From assembly GCF_004342985.1 (NCBI RefSeq), contig NZ_SMBO01000003.1, forward strand, positions 372,001 to 436,000: DNA of 64,000 nt. The letters run 5' to 3'. Position 1 is the first letter of the stretch; every line of letters starts with the position of its first letter. The stretch comes from Novosphingobium sp. PhB57 (GTDB lineage Bacteria; Pseudomonadota; Alphaproteobacteria; Sphingomonadales; Sphingomonadaceae). The notes below the pieces were generated by a model, which saw only the letters and a list, made by a program, of their open reading frames with translations, had not been told where the DNA came from and ran no database searches. Of the stretch, positions 50,103 to 58,117 are shown piece after piece. Both the position numbers and the translations under genes were made by a program.

Positions 50103-51353
50103 ATGCCCGCGCTCGAAATCGCCGAAAAGCTCACGATCCTGGCGGATGCCGCCAAGTACGATGCCTCGTGCTCCTCCTCCGGCGTCAAGAAGCGGGATTC
50201 GCGCGATGGGAAGGGAATTGGCTCGACGCTGGGCGGCGGCGGCATATGCCACGCCTATGCGCCGGACGGGCGCTGCATCAGCCTGCTCAAGGTGCTGCTG
50301 ACCAACAGCTGCATTTTCGATTGCCACTACTGCATCAACCGCAAGTCCTCCAACGTGCGGCGGGCGCGGTTCACCGCCAAGGAAGTGGTCGACCTCACGC
50401 TCGACTTCTATCGCCGCAATTACATCGAAGGGCTGTTCCTGTCCTCGGGCATCATCCGCACGCCTGACTATACGATGGAGCAGATCGTCGAAGTGGCGCG
50501 ATCCCTGCGCGAAGATCACGATTTTCGCGGCTATATCCACTTGAAGACGATTCCGGACGCCGATCCGATGCTGGTCGAAGCGGCGGGGCGCCATGCCGAC
50601 CGGGTGTCCATCAATGTCGAATTGCCCACGGCCAGCGGGTTGCTGCGGCTGGCGCCCGAGAAATCGCAGGCCCGCATCGAAGGTGCCATGGGCACGATGC
50701 GCTCGGCCATCGAAGACGGCGCCGATGCGCGCAAGCGTTTCCGCTCGGCACCCGCTTTCGCGCCTGCCGGGCAATCGACCCAGATGATCGTCGGTGCCGA
50801 TGCCGCCACCGACCGCGACATCGTGACGCGCGCGGCCTCGCTCTACGACAAGTTCGACCTGAAACGCGTCTATTATTCGGCCTTCAGCCCGATCCCGGAC
50901 GCCAGTACCGTCCTGCCGCTGCGTCGTCCGCCGCTCATGCGCGAGCACCGGCTCTACCAGTCGGACTGGCTGATCCGGTTCTATCAATATTCCCCGCAGG
51001 AAGTGAGCGCGGCCGCCGATCCCGCCACCGGCATGCTGCCGCTCGACATAGACCCCAAGCTCGCCTGGGCGCTGCAATTTCGCGATCGGTTCCCGATCGA
51101 CGTGAACCGCGCGCCGCGCGAGATGCTGCTGCGCATTCCCGGCCTGGGCATCAAGGCCGTAGAGGCCATCCTGGCCGCAAGGCGCTGGCGCACGCTGCGG
51201 CTGGACGACGTGGCGCGCATGACCGTTTCGGTAAAGAAGCTGCGCCCCTTCATCGTCACCACCGACTGGCGCCCGACCGGCCTGCTGGACCGTGCCGACT
51301 TGCGCCCGCTGGTCACACCCCGGGCGACTCAACTGGAACTGTTCGCGGCCTGA
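50103..51353 (+). CDS. Radical-SAM protein of the UdgX-linked DNA modification/repair family
   Basis: The 416-residue protein is the radical-SAM partner encoded next to UdgX. The 4Fe-4S site is CxxxCxxC at C70, C74 and C77 (CIFDCHYC). The N-terminus has AAKYDASCSSSG and GGGGICHAYAPDGRC, conserved in the family. A helix-hairpin-helix segment near 342-357 (LLRIPGLGIKAVEAIL) is expected to bind DNA. The start is chosen at the ATG with AAGG upstream and the usual family N-terminus (MPALEIAEKLTILADAAKYD); an ATG at 50076 is less likely. It is 2 bases before the udgX gene. Function beyond DNA processing is unproven. Confidence 0.93.
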   Translation: MPALEIAEKLTILADAAKYDASCSSSGVKKRDSRDGKGIGSTLGGGGICHAYAPDGRCISLLKVLLTNSCIFDCHYCINRKSSNVRRARFTAKEVVDLTLDFYRRNYIEGLFLSSGIIRTPDYTMEQIVEVARSLREDHDFRGYIHLKTIPDADPMLVEAAGRHADRVSINVELPTASGLLRLAPEKSQARIEGAMGTMRSAIEDGADARKRFRSAPAFAPAGQSTQMIVGADAATDRDIVTRAASLYDKFDLKRVYYSAFSPIPDASTVLPLRRPPLMREHRLYQSDWLIRFYQYSPQEVSAAADPATGMLPLDIDPKLAWALQFRDRFPIDVNRAPREMLLRIPGLGIKAVEAILAARRWRTLRLDDVARMTVSVKKLRPFIVTTDWRPTGLLDRADLRPLVTPRATQLELFAA

Positions 51354-51355
51354 CC

Positions 51356-52795
51356 ATGCGCGTCGCCCGCCTGGAAAGCGAAGACGATTTCGAGGGCTGG
51401 CGCCTTGCCGCCCGTGCCTTCGCCAGCGAGGGCGTGGCGCCGTCGGACATCGTCTGGCAGGTCGGAGACGGCGCCGTGGACCTTTTCGCCGGGGAAGCTG
51501 CAGGCGTAGCGGGCGGCCATGCCCGCATCGCGCCCTTGCGGGTTACGCGAGAGTTCCTCGATCTCGCGCGCGATGCCGTGCTGCACAGCGAGCCGGAACG
51601 GTTTTCGCTGCTCTACACTCTCCTGCTCCGCTTGCTGGCCCAACCCCAGGCGCTTCAGGACCGCGCCGACGCTCTGGTGCGCCGGATCGAAGGTCTGGCG
51701 CGCAACGTCCGCCGCGATAGCCACAAGATGCACGCCTTCGTGCGGTTCCGCGAACTGGCGGACCAGGACGGGCCACGCTTCATTGCCTGGTTCGAGCCCG
51801 AACATCACATCCTGCGTGCCAATGCCGGCTTCTTCGTCGATCGCTTCACCAATATGCGCTGGTCGATCCTGACCCCGCGCGGGTCGCTGCACTGGGATGG
51901 CATGGCCTTGGCCGAAGGTCCGCCCGCCACGCGCGCCGACGCCCCCGGAGACGACCCGGTGGAGAGCGTGTGGAAGGCCTATTACAGCGCCATCTTCAAC
52001 CCTGCGCGGGTCATGCCGCAGGCGATGCTGAAGGAGATGCCGCGCAAATACTGGAAGAACATGCCGGAAACGGCCCTGGTGCCGCAGCTCATCGCCGGTG
52101 CGCGCAAGCGCGAGCTGGAAATGATCGAACAGGCCCGCAGCGCGCCCGAGCGCGGTAAAGGCTCCGGGCGCGGTCAGATACGCGGTCAGGTAGGGGGGCC
52201 GGAAGCGCTGGTGCTGCTGGCCGGGGAAGCGGAAGGCTGTCAGCGCTGCCCCCTGTGGAAGCCGGCCACGCAGACGGTCTTCGGCGAAGGGCCGCACGAT
52301 GCCGAGATCATGATCGTGGGCGAACAGCCCGGCGACCAGGAGGATCTGGCCGGTCGGCCGTTCGTCGGTCCTGCAGGCGCCGTGTTCGACCGCGCCATGG
52401 CGCAAGTCGGGATCGACCGGACCCGGGCCTACATCACCAATGCCGTCAAGCACTTCAAGTTCGAGCCGCGCGGCAAGCGGCGCATCCATGCCCGTCCCAA
52501 CACCGGAGAGATCGAGGCCTGCCGCTGGTGGATCGATCAGGAACGCGCCATCGTCCGCCCGCGCCTCGTCATCGCCATGGGCGCCACGGCGGCGCGCTCG
52601 CTGACCGGCCGCCCGGTGACGGTCGGGCAGGAACGCGGACGCCCGGTGGCTTTGCCGGACGGAACGCCCTGCTGGATCACGATACACCCCAGCTACCTGC
52701 TGCGCCTGCCACCGGACGCGGATGCGGAAGCGGAGTTTGCCCGCTATGTCGCCGATATCCGCAGCGCCGTCGAAAGCCTGGCCGAAGCCGCCTGA
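51356..52795 (+). CDS. udgX: UdgX uracil-DNA-binding protein fused to a TIGR03915-type N-terminal domain
   Basis: The 479-residue protein joins two parts. Residues 1-260 match the DNA-metabolism domain TIGR03915/DUF4130 (VRDAVLHS-type helices, VRFRELADQDGPRFIAWFEPEHHI). The rest (about 285-475) is a family-4-like uracil-DNA glycosylase. Iron-sulfur ligands are C295, C298, C389 and C439. Motif A is VGEQPGDQED, and the HPSYLL segment is motif B. The UdgX-specific loop is KRRIHARP with H378, the His that links covalently to the uracil-containing sugar in mycobacterial UdgX. It follows the radical-SAM gene by 2 bases, and a LexA box precedes both. Confidence 0.95.
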   Translation: MRVARLESEDDFEGWRLAARAFASEGVAPSDIVWQVGDGAVDLFAGEAAGVAGGHARIAPLRVTREFLDLARDAVLHSEPERFSLLYTLLLRLLAQPQALQDRADALVRRIEGLARNVRRDSHKMHAFVRFRELADQDGPRFIAWFEPEHHILRANAGFFVDRFTNMRWSILTPRGSLHWDGMALAEGPPATRADAPGDDPVESVWKAYYSAIFNPARVMPQAMLKEMPRKYWKNMPETALVPQLIAGARKRELEMIEQARSAPERGKGSGRGQIRGQVGGPEALVLLAGEAEGCQRCPLWKPATQTVFGEGPHDAEIMIVGEQPGDQEDLAGRPFVGPAGAVFDRAMAQVGIDRTRAYITNAVKHFKFEPRGKRRIHARPNTGEIEACRWWIDQERAIVRPRLVIAMGATAARSLTGRPVTVGQERGRPVALPDGTPCWITIHPSYLLRLPPDADAEAEFARYVADIRSAVESLAEAA

Positions 52796-52945
52796 AGCGC
52801 CGAAATGCCTTCCACCCGCCGCCAACCGCACGGCTTTTCGGAGCAACGATTTGACGCAAATCACTCCGGAACGGTGCGAAATGGGTTAGCCGTTCTTCCG
52901 CAAGTGCGAATACCGAACACGGCGGCGCACCGCTGGAGGACTCAT

Positions 52946-53149
52946 ATGAATATCTACACCCTGAGGTTTTTCGAGGATGAGCACGGTCTGGCCAAGCGGC
53001 TGGAGTTCAAGGCCCCGGACATTGCCGGAGCCCTGATCATCGCCCACCGCGAAGCGGCCAAGCGCAGCGCCGAACTGTGGGACGGCGCCCTGAAGCTCTG
53101 CACGATCCGCCGTTCCCGCACCGAAATGACTGTCCTCGTCACGGCCTAG
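52946..53149 (+). CDS. Small hypothetical protein
   Basis: The 67-residue protein starts at the ATG behind GGAGGA (MNIYTLRFFEDEHGL). It is predicted to fold as alternating strand and helix, with FKAPDIAGALIIAHREAAKRSAELWDG as a central helix and LCTIRR as a strand. It has no signal peptide. I do not recognise the family. The strong ribosome site and the compact composition support it being real. It converges on the chemotaxis receptor gene. Confidence 0.7.
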   Translation: MNIYTLRFFEDEHGLAKRLEFKAPDIAGALIIAHREAAKRSAELWDGALKLCTIRRSRTEMTVLVTA

Positions 53150-53204
53150 AAGGTCTTTGCTCAGCGGTTCGTCGTTGAGGACCAGGGCCTGATTCGCCCT
53201 CGGC

Positions 53205-54920
53205 TCAGGCGACCCTGAACGCCGATGCCTGCGCTGCAAGGCGGTTCACTTCCTCGGTCAGTCCCCGCGCGGCAGCGGAAGCCTGCTCTACCATGGCGGC
53301 ATTCTGCTGCGTCGCAATGTTCATCGCGCCGATGGCCGCGGTGATCTCGCTGACCGACGTGGCGGAGGCGCGATTGCTGCGCGCCATGCCGCCCAGCAGG
53401 ACATGGACTTGCGCCACGTCTCCGGCGATTCCTTCGAAAGCCCCGTCCACCCGCTCCACAGCGCCCAGGGCCGCGACGATTTCGGACTGCGTGACGGTCA
53501 GCTGTGCGCGGGCGCTGCGGGCTTCCTCTTCCGATCGCTTGGCCAATGCCGAGACGAGATCGGCCACGACCGCGAAGCCACGTCCTGCCTCGCCGGCGCG
53601 CCCGGCCTCGACGGCCGCATTCATGGCTAGCACGCGGGTCTGGAACGCGATCTTGTCCAGCCCCTCGATCACACCGTCGATATTGGTGGCGCTGTCGGAA
53701 ACGCGGCGCATGGCGCCTACTGCCTCGGCCGCCACCGCGCGCCCACCGCTGACCGTGGCAATCGCCTCGTCGGCGCGGGTCACCGTTTCGGTTGCGGCCG
53801 TGGCGCCCGATCGCAGGCCATTGTCGATCTCCAGCAGCGCCGCCGAACTCTGTTCGAGGCTGGCCGCGCTCGCTTCGGTGCGGCGGGCCAGGTCTTCGGA
53901 GGCCTGGGCGATCTCGAAAGAGCTGCCGCGGATAGCCGAAGTGCTGTCCCCGGTGGCGCCGATCATGCCGCGCAGCCCCGAAAGCGCCGAATTGTAATTC
54001 GTCCGCAGCGCCTCGTAAGTTTCCGGGAAGACCTGATCGATCTGCGCCGTGAGGTCGCCGGAAGACAAGTGTGCCAGGCTTTCGGCCAGACGCTCCACCA
54101 CCTGCCGCTGCTCGCGGTCCGCGGCTTCCTTGGCCACCGCTGCCTCGCGGAACACCAGCAAGGCGCGCGCGATCCCGCCGATTTCGTCGGGTCGCTCAGT
54201 ATCGACGATCTCGGTCCCGTTGTCGCCCTTGGCAAGGCGCATCATCGTGGCACTCGCGGTTTCCAGCGGTGCGAACAGCTTCCGGGCGCCGCGCATGCAG
54301 AGCGCCGCCGCAATGGCCGTGACGACGACGGCCAGTAGCAGGATGTGCCAACCGAGACTGTCGACATTGCGGTAGAAGTCCTCGGCCGAGACGCCGACGA
54401 AAAGGATACCGATCACTTTGCCGTTGGCATCCTTGATGGGATCGTAGGCCGCGAAATAGCGGGTTCCCAGGATCTCGGTCTCGCCGCGATAGGGTTCACC
54501 CCGGCCGAGTACGGCGTCCTTCACCGGTCCGGCCGCGAGCCGCGTGCCCAGGGCCCGTGTTCCGTCCGGGTTCTGGACATTGGTCGCCACCCGCTGGTCG
54601 CCCATGAAGATCGTGGCGGTGCCGCCAACGAGTTCCTTCATTCGGTCTACCGCCGCATTGTTCGCGTTGAGCGGCGTCTCGCCGGCATAGAGCGTGTCGC
54701 CGCGCAGAGAATAGTTGAGACCGCTCCATTCGATCACCGACCAGGCCACGCGCATGTTCGTGTCCAGTCGCTCCTCTCCCTGGGTCCGCGCGTCGTCGAC
54801 GAGGAGGACGCGGGTGCCGATGAAGAACACGGCGGATAGCAGGATGAGCGCACCCACGGTCATGAGGGTGACTTTGGTCGAGAGATGCTGGCGTTTCAGA
54901 AAGGCACGGATGGCGGTCAT
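53205..54920 (-). CDS. Methyl-accepting chemotaxis protein
   Basis: The 571-residue inner-membrane receptor has a first membrane segment at about 17-40 and a periplasmic Cache-like sensor domain at 41-190, with DRVATNVQN-like and GTRYFAAYDPIKDANGKVIG segments. A second membrane segment is at about 191-209 and a HAMP domain at about 211-262. The MA signalling domain (about 370-560) has ETVTRADEAIA, IAFQTRVLAMNAAVEAGRAGEAGRGFAVVADLVSALAKRS and the final tail. The hairpin sequence differs slightly from the usual NLLALNAAIEAARAGE. No other chemotaxis gene is in the window. The start is the Met with a typical MCP N-terminus. Confidence 0.93.
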   Translation of the reverse strand: MTAIRAFLKRQHLSTKVTLMTVGALILLSAVFFIGTRVLLVDDARTQGEERLDTNMRVAWSVIEWSGLNYSLRGDTLYAGETPLNANNAAVDRMKELVGGTATIFMGDQRVATNVQNPDGTRALGTRLAAGPVKDAVLGRGEPYRGETEILGTRYFAAYDPIKDANGKVIGILFVGVSAEDFYRNVDSLGWHILLLAVVVTAIAAALCMRGARKLFAPLETASATMMRLAKGDNGTEIVDTERPDEIGGIARALLVFREAAVAKEAADREQRQVVERLAESLAHLSSGDLTAQIDQVFPETYEALRTNYNSALSGLRGMIGATGDSTSAIRGSSFEIAQASEDLARRTEASAASLEQSSAALLEIDNGLRSGATAATETVTRADEAIATVSGGRAVAAEAVGAMRRVSDSATNIDGVIEGLDKIAFQTRVLAMNAAVEAGRAGEAGRGFAVVADLVSALAKRSEEEARSARAQLTVTQSEIVAALGAVERVDGAFEGIAGDVAQVHVLLGGMARSNRASATSVSEITAAIGAMNIATQQNAAMVEQASAAARGLTEEVNRLAAQASAFRVA

Positions 54921-55135
54921 GGCGGTTCTCTGTTGGGGGGAGACGAGAGAAAGGCACCGCGCAGCACGAGCCGGGAGATGATCTCCCGGACCGGACGCGG
55001 CTGCAATCGTTATAGGACGATGATGCGGCCCCGCGCGGAAACCGGGCGAATTTTCATGATTTGCAACAAAGCTGCTGAACGACGCCGCGGGAACCATGCC
55101 GCAAAAAATGCGCTGATCTCGTCGGAGATGTCGTG

Positions 55136-55687
55136 ATGGCCGCCAAGCTCAAGGTATTCCGCACCCCTATCGGTTTCCACGATGCCTATGTGGCCGCGCC
55201 GAGCCAGAAGGCGGCGCTGGCGGCGTGGGGCGCGGAAGCCGACCTCTTTGCGCGGGGACAGGCGGAGAAAGTGACGGACCCGGAACTGGCCAGGGCGGCC
55301 CTGGCAGATCCGGGAAAAGTCGTCCGCGTGCCGCGCGGCAGCACGGATCAGCATCTTGCCGAAGCCGCCAGGGCGCAGCCTCGCAAGTCTCCGCGAAAGG
55401 CCGTGGAGGCCCTCGGTTCTTCCGGCAAACCTGCTCCGAAACAGCGCAAGGCTCCGCCGCCGAAGCCCAGTCGCGCCCAGCTTGATGCCGCCGAGGACGA
55501 AAGAGATCGGCAGGAGCGGGCGTTCGAGGCGGCGATGCAGGATCTGGAAACGGAACGCGTCCGGATCGCGGCGGAGATCACGGAATTGCGCCGTTCCCAC
55601 GCCCGGCGACAGGACGCGCTGGATGCGCGTGCCGCGAAGGCCCGCCAGGCCTACGATACCGCCATGGAGACATGGCGAAACGCATGA
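55136..55687 (+). CDS. Hypothetical protein with C-terminal coiled coil
   Basis: The 183-residue protein starts at an ATG with GGAG 8 bases upstream. The N-terminal part (KLKVFRTPIGFHDAYVAAPSQKAALAAWGAEADLFARG) recurs in sphingomonad hypothetical proteins, as far as I can recall. A basic Pro/Lys-rich linker (about 78-105) leads to a long charged helix, DAAEDERDRQERAFEAAMQDLETERVRIAAEITE, likely a coiled coil. No signal peptide or membrane span. The function is unknown. It is divergent from the chemotaxis receptor. Confidence 0.75.
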   Translation: MAAKLKVFRTPIGFHDAYVAAPSQKAALAAWGAEADLFARGQAEKVTDPELARAALADPGKVVRVPRGSTDQHLAEAARAQPRKSPRKAVEALGSSGKPAPKQRKAPPPKPSRAQLDAAEDERDRQERAFEAAMQDLETERVRIAAEITELRRSHARRQDALDARAAKARQAYDTAMETWRNA

Positions 55688-56119
55688 CCATGGCCCGATT
55701 CACGGTTGTGTATCCGCTAATGCTCTAAATCTATGGCAAAAAATTTGCTCATGAGGATCATCGAGCGGCGAACACTGTTCGATCCGGCGGTAAATTCGCG
55801 TTTGGTTAATTTACAATTAGCATTGCGAAAAACCGCAGTCTTTCCGGATTCTTCGGCAGTTATCGATGAGCCGAATTAAGTACCCCTCCCCAAGAAATAA
55901 CCGATGCGGCGGCTTTTCATTCCAAAATGGTCGGAACTTCACCCATTGTGGGTTGATTACGATTTCACGCACTGCGCCGCCGCATCCAGCCATTTCATTC
56001 GATTGCTGGAGCAGGACACCCGGCCAGCGGCTCTGGTCAGGTTGAAGCGGGATCGCGGCCGGGCTTTTGCCAACGCATTGCTTCCCACCGGGAGCGAGAG
56101 AGGAAAGAGAGGTGCCATC
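55688..56119. other. 432-base gap upstream of the pilus operon
   Basis: No convincing gene is present. An open frame from 55904 continues into the first pilin but lacks coding features. The first half is much more AT-rich than its surroundings (55728-55830) and carries a CtrA-like site at 55806-55820. The region probably holds the promoter and a long 5' leader of the pilus operon. The ribosome site of the first pilin is GAGAGG at 56107-56112. Confidence 0.5.
55806..55820. promoter_or_regulatory. CtrA-like site upstream of the pilus operon
   Basis: TTAATTTACAATTAG matches the CtrA consensus TTAA-N7-TTAA at 7 of 8 positions. It lies about 300 bases before the first pilin. CtrA controls pilus and motility genes in many alphaproteobacteria, but single-site matches occur by chance in AT-rich DNA. 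Confidence 0.35.
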
Positions 56120-56662
56120 GTGTTGAGGACTGTCATTGCTGCAAGCGGTCTTTCGCTGGGCATGCTGGCCGCCGTGCCGGCACATGCCGACATCAACGGG
56201 ACGATCAACGCCACGATCACGCTGACCGCAGGGTGCATCATCAACGGCCAGAATTACGACGACGGTTCGGCCAATGTGAATTTCGGAACGCTCGCCTTCG
56301 GATCGCAGAATACCCTGTTCACGCAAGTAGACGCCCAAGTGCTGAGCGGCGCCGCCGGCTTCACTGTCCAGTGTAGCAACGGCGTGACCCCCACGCTCTC
56401 CTTCAACGCCGGACAGAACGACGGATCGGGCGCCGGGGTGGGCGTTCACGCCATGGTCAACCAGGCCGCGCCCGGCCAGTTCGTTACCTACAACCTCTAT
56501 AGCGACGCGGCGCGCAATGCCGTGATACCCGTGGGCGGAGACATCGTCCTGCCCAGCGACGGCTCCGTGCAGACCGTGAATGTCTACGGCCGCGCCTTCG
56601 GGGAGCCAGGCCTGACGCCGGGCTCTTATGCGGACATCGTCACGGTCGTCCTGGAACTCTAG
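56120..56662 (+). CDS. Spore-coat-U domain pilin (major subunit candidate)
   Basis: The 180-residue protein starts at a GTG with GAGAGG upstream, giving a signal peptide ending AVPAHA. The mature domain is the SCPU fold used by archaic (Csu-like) chaperone-usher pili. It shows INATITLTAGCIING, FGTLAFGSQN, GFTVQCSNG and the C-terminal strand YADIVTVVLEL. A Cys pair (TAGC and VQC) probably forms a disulfide. It is the first gene of a five-gene operon with a second pilin, chaperone, usher and tip protein. It is the best candidate for the main shaft subunit because of its place and size. Confidence 0.9.
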   Translation: MLRTVIAASGLSLGMLAAVPAHADINGTINATITLTAGCIINGQNYDDGSANVNFGTLAFGSQNTLFTQVDAQVLSGAAGFTVQCSNGVTPTLSFNAGQNDGSGAGVGVHAMVNQAAPGQFVTYNLYSDAARNAVIPVGGDIVLPSDGSVQTVNVYGRAFGEPGLTPGSYADIVTVVLEL

Positions 56663-56682
56663 GGAAGCGTCCCGAAATCGTC

Positions 56683-57273
56683 ATGCCCTCCGACCGCCCT
56701 GCCGCGGCGGGAAGGCGTTCTGCGCCTGCCTTTCCCGCCTCCAGCGTCGCTCTTGCTGCCGGCATCCTCGCGGCCGGGGCCACGTTTGGCGCCGCCGGCG
56801 CAAGGGCGGCCACGACGGCGACATTCGACGTCACCGCCACGGTCACGCCCGGTTGCCTGGTCGACGGGCTTGGCTCCAGCGGCAATGCGGGACGGGTCGG
56901 CACGCTGGACTTCGGCACGGTCTCCACCTTTTCTACCCAGCAAAGGACGGCCACCACCACCACCGGCCAGGCCATCCGGCTGCGCTGCACGCCGGGCGTA
57001 AACCTCATCATGACCATCGACGGCGGCACCCATGCCGCCTCGGGCCAGCGCAACCTTCAACGCACCGGCACGACCACCGCGCGCATCCCCTATGCGCTCT
57101 GCCGCGATGCGGCCTGCACCCTGCCGATCGTGGCCGGCACGGCCTACGGCAACAGCATCGGCTCGACCAACAGCGAGGACGTGCGCCTTCCGATCTTTGC
57201 CGCGCTGACACCCTCCGGAACCATGCCGCCCGGAACCTATACCGACACCCTGATCGTCACGTTGACATGGTGA
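56683..57273 (+). CDS. Spore-coat-U domain pilin (second subunit)
   Basis: The 196-residue protein has a signal peptide (about 1-42) and an SCPU domain: FDVTATVTPGCLVDGLG, GTLDFGTVSTFS, IRLRCTPGVNLIMTIDGG, YALCRDAACTLP and YTDTLIVTLTW. It begins 20 bases after the first pilin. In Csu-type operons small subunits of this kind serve as shaft or adaptor pilins. A pair of extra Cys residues (CRDAAC) is seen near 139-145. Confidence 0.9.
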   Translation: MPSDRPAAAGRRSAPAFPASSVALAAGILAAGATFGAAGARAATTATFDVTATVTPGCLVDGLGSSGNAGRVGTLDFGTVSTFSTQQRTATTTTGQAIRLRCTPGVNLIMTIDGGTHAASGQRNLQRTGTTTARIPYALCRDAACTLPIVAGTAYGNSIGSTNSEDVRLPIFAALTPSGTMPPGTYTDTLIVTLTW

Positions 57274-57315
57274 CCAGCGCCCCCTTTTCGCCCCGCCACC
57301 TCCGAGGAGCCACCG

Positions 57316-58083
57316 ATGAAGGCCGCCGTTCTGTCGTTTAAACTCGCCCTCGGTGCCGCGATTGCCTCCAGCGCCCTGGTGCCGGCTGCCGGACCGGCGC
57401 TGGCCCAGTCGGCCGGCTCGCTGCTGCTCTGGCCGGTCAGCCCGGTGATCGAGGGCGACCAGCCTGCGGCCGCACTCTGGCTCGAAAATCCGGGGAAGGC
57501 GCCCATTACGCTGCAAGTCCGCGTCTATGCCTGGGCCCAGCAGAACGGCGAGAACGTCTATGCCGCCCAGAACGATATCCTGGGCACTCCGCCGATCCTC
57601 ACCATAGCGCCGGGCGAGCGGCAACTGGTGCGCCTCACCCGCCTCGTCCCGCCGCCGGGCGTGCCCGAAAAGCCTTACCGCGTCGTGGTGGACCAGATCC
57701 CCACGGCCGATGCGCAGACCACGCCGGGCGCGACGGTCACATTCCGCATGCGCTATTCGTTGCCGCTGTTTTCCTATGCCAGGCCCGAGGATGCCCGCAA
57801 GAAGGCGCCGGCTCCGCCGCCACGACTGGCCTGGCGCCCGGTATCCGAGGCGGGCGGCCGGTTCCTGGAGATCCGCAACAGCGGCGGCGGCCATGCCCGC
57901 CTGAGCGGCGTGGCCTTTTCGGGCAACGGCAAGCGCTCGAGCCTCAACGAGGGGCTGTTCGGCTACGTCCTGCCCGGCGCGACGATGCGCTGGCCGCTAC
58001 CCGAAGGCGTCGACGCCGCCGGAGACCTGGAGGCGACTCTCAACGGCAAGGCGATGGCCCGCATCGAACGGCTGCCGGAATGA
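57316..58083 (+). CDS. Periplasmic pilus chaperone (PapD/CsuC family)
   Basis: The 255-residue protein has a signal peptide ending ALAQS. Two Ig-like domains follow. LLLWPVSPVIEGDQPAAALWLENPG opens domain 1, and the conserved FG region is APGERQLVRLTRLVPPPGVPEKPYRVVVDQIP. YSLPLFSYARPE is the interdomain segment, and domain 2 ends with VLPGATMRWPLPEG. It folds and delivers SCPU pilins to the usher by donor-strand complementation. It sits between pilins and usher, 42 bases after the second pilin, as in Csu operons. Confidence 0.92.
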   Translation: MKAAVLSFKLALGAAIASSALVPAAGPALAQSAGSLLLWPVSPVIEGDQPAAALWLENPGKAPITLQVRVYAWAQQNGENVYAAQNDILGTPPILTIAPGERQLVRLTRLVPPPGVPEKPYRVVVDQIPTADAQTTPGATVTFRMRYSLPLFSYARPEDARKKAPAPPPRLAWRPVSEAGGRFLEIRNSGGGHARLSGVAFSGNGKRSSLNEGLFGYVLPGATMRWPLPEGVDAAGDLEATLNGKAMARIERLPE

Positions 58084-58117
58084 CCGGCACATGACGACAG
58101 GGCCGGAATGAGCCGGA

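Noticed and set aside
52851..52880. Promoter (TTGACG) before the small hypothetical gene
   Set aside because: No acceptable -10 element lies 16-18 bases downstream, so the match is probably chance.
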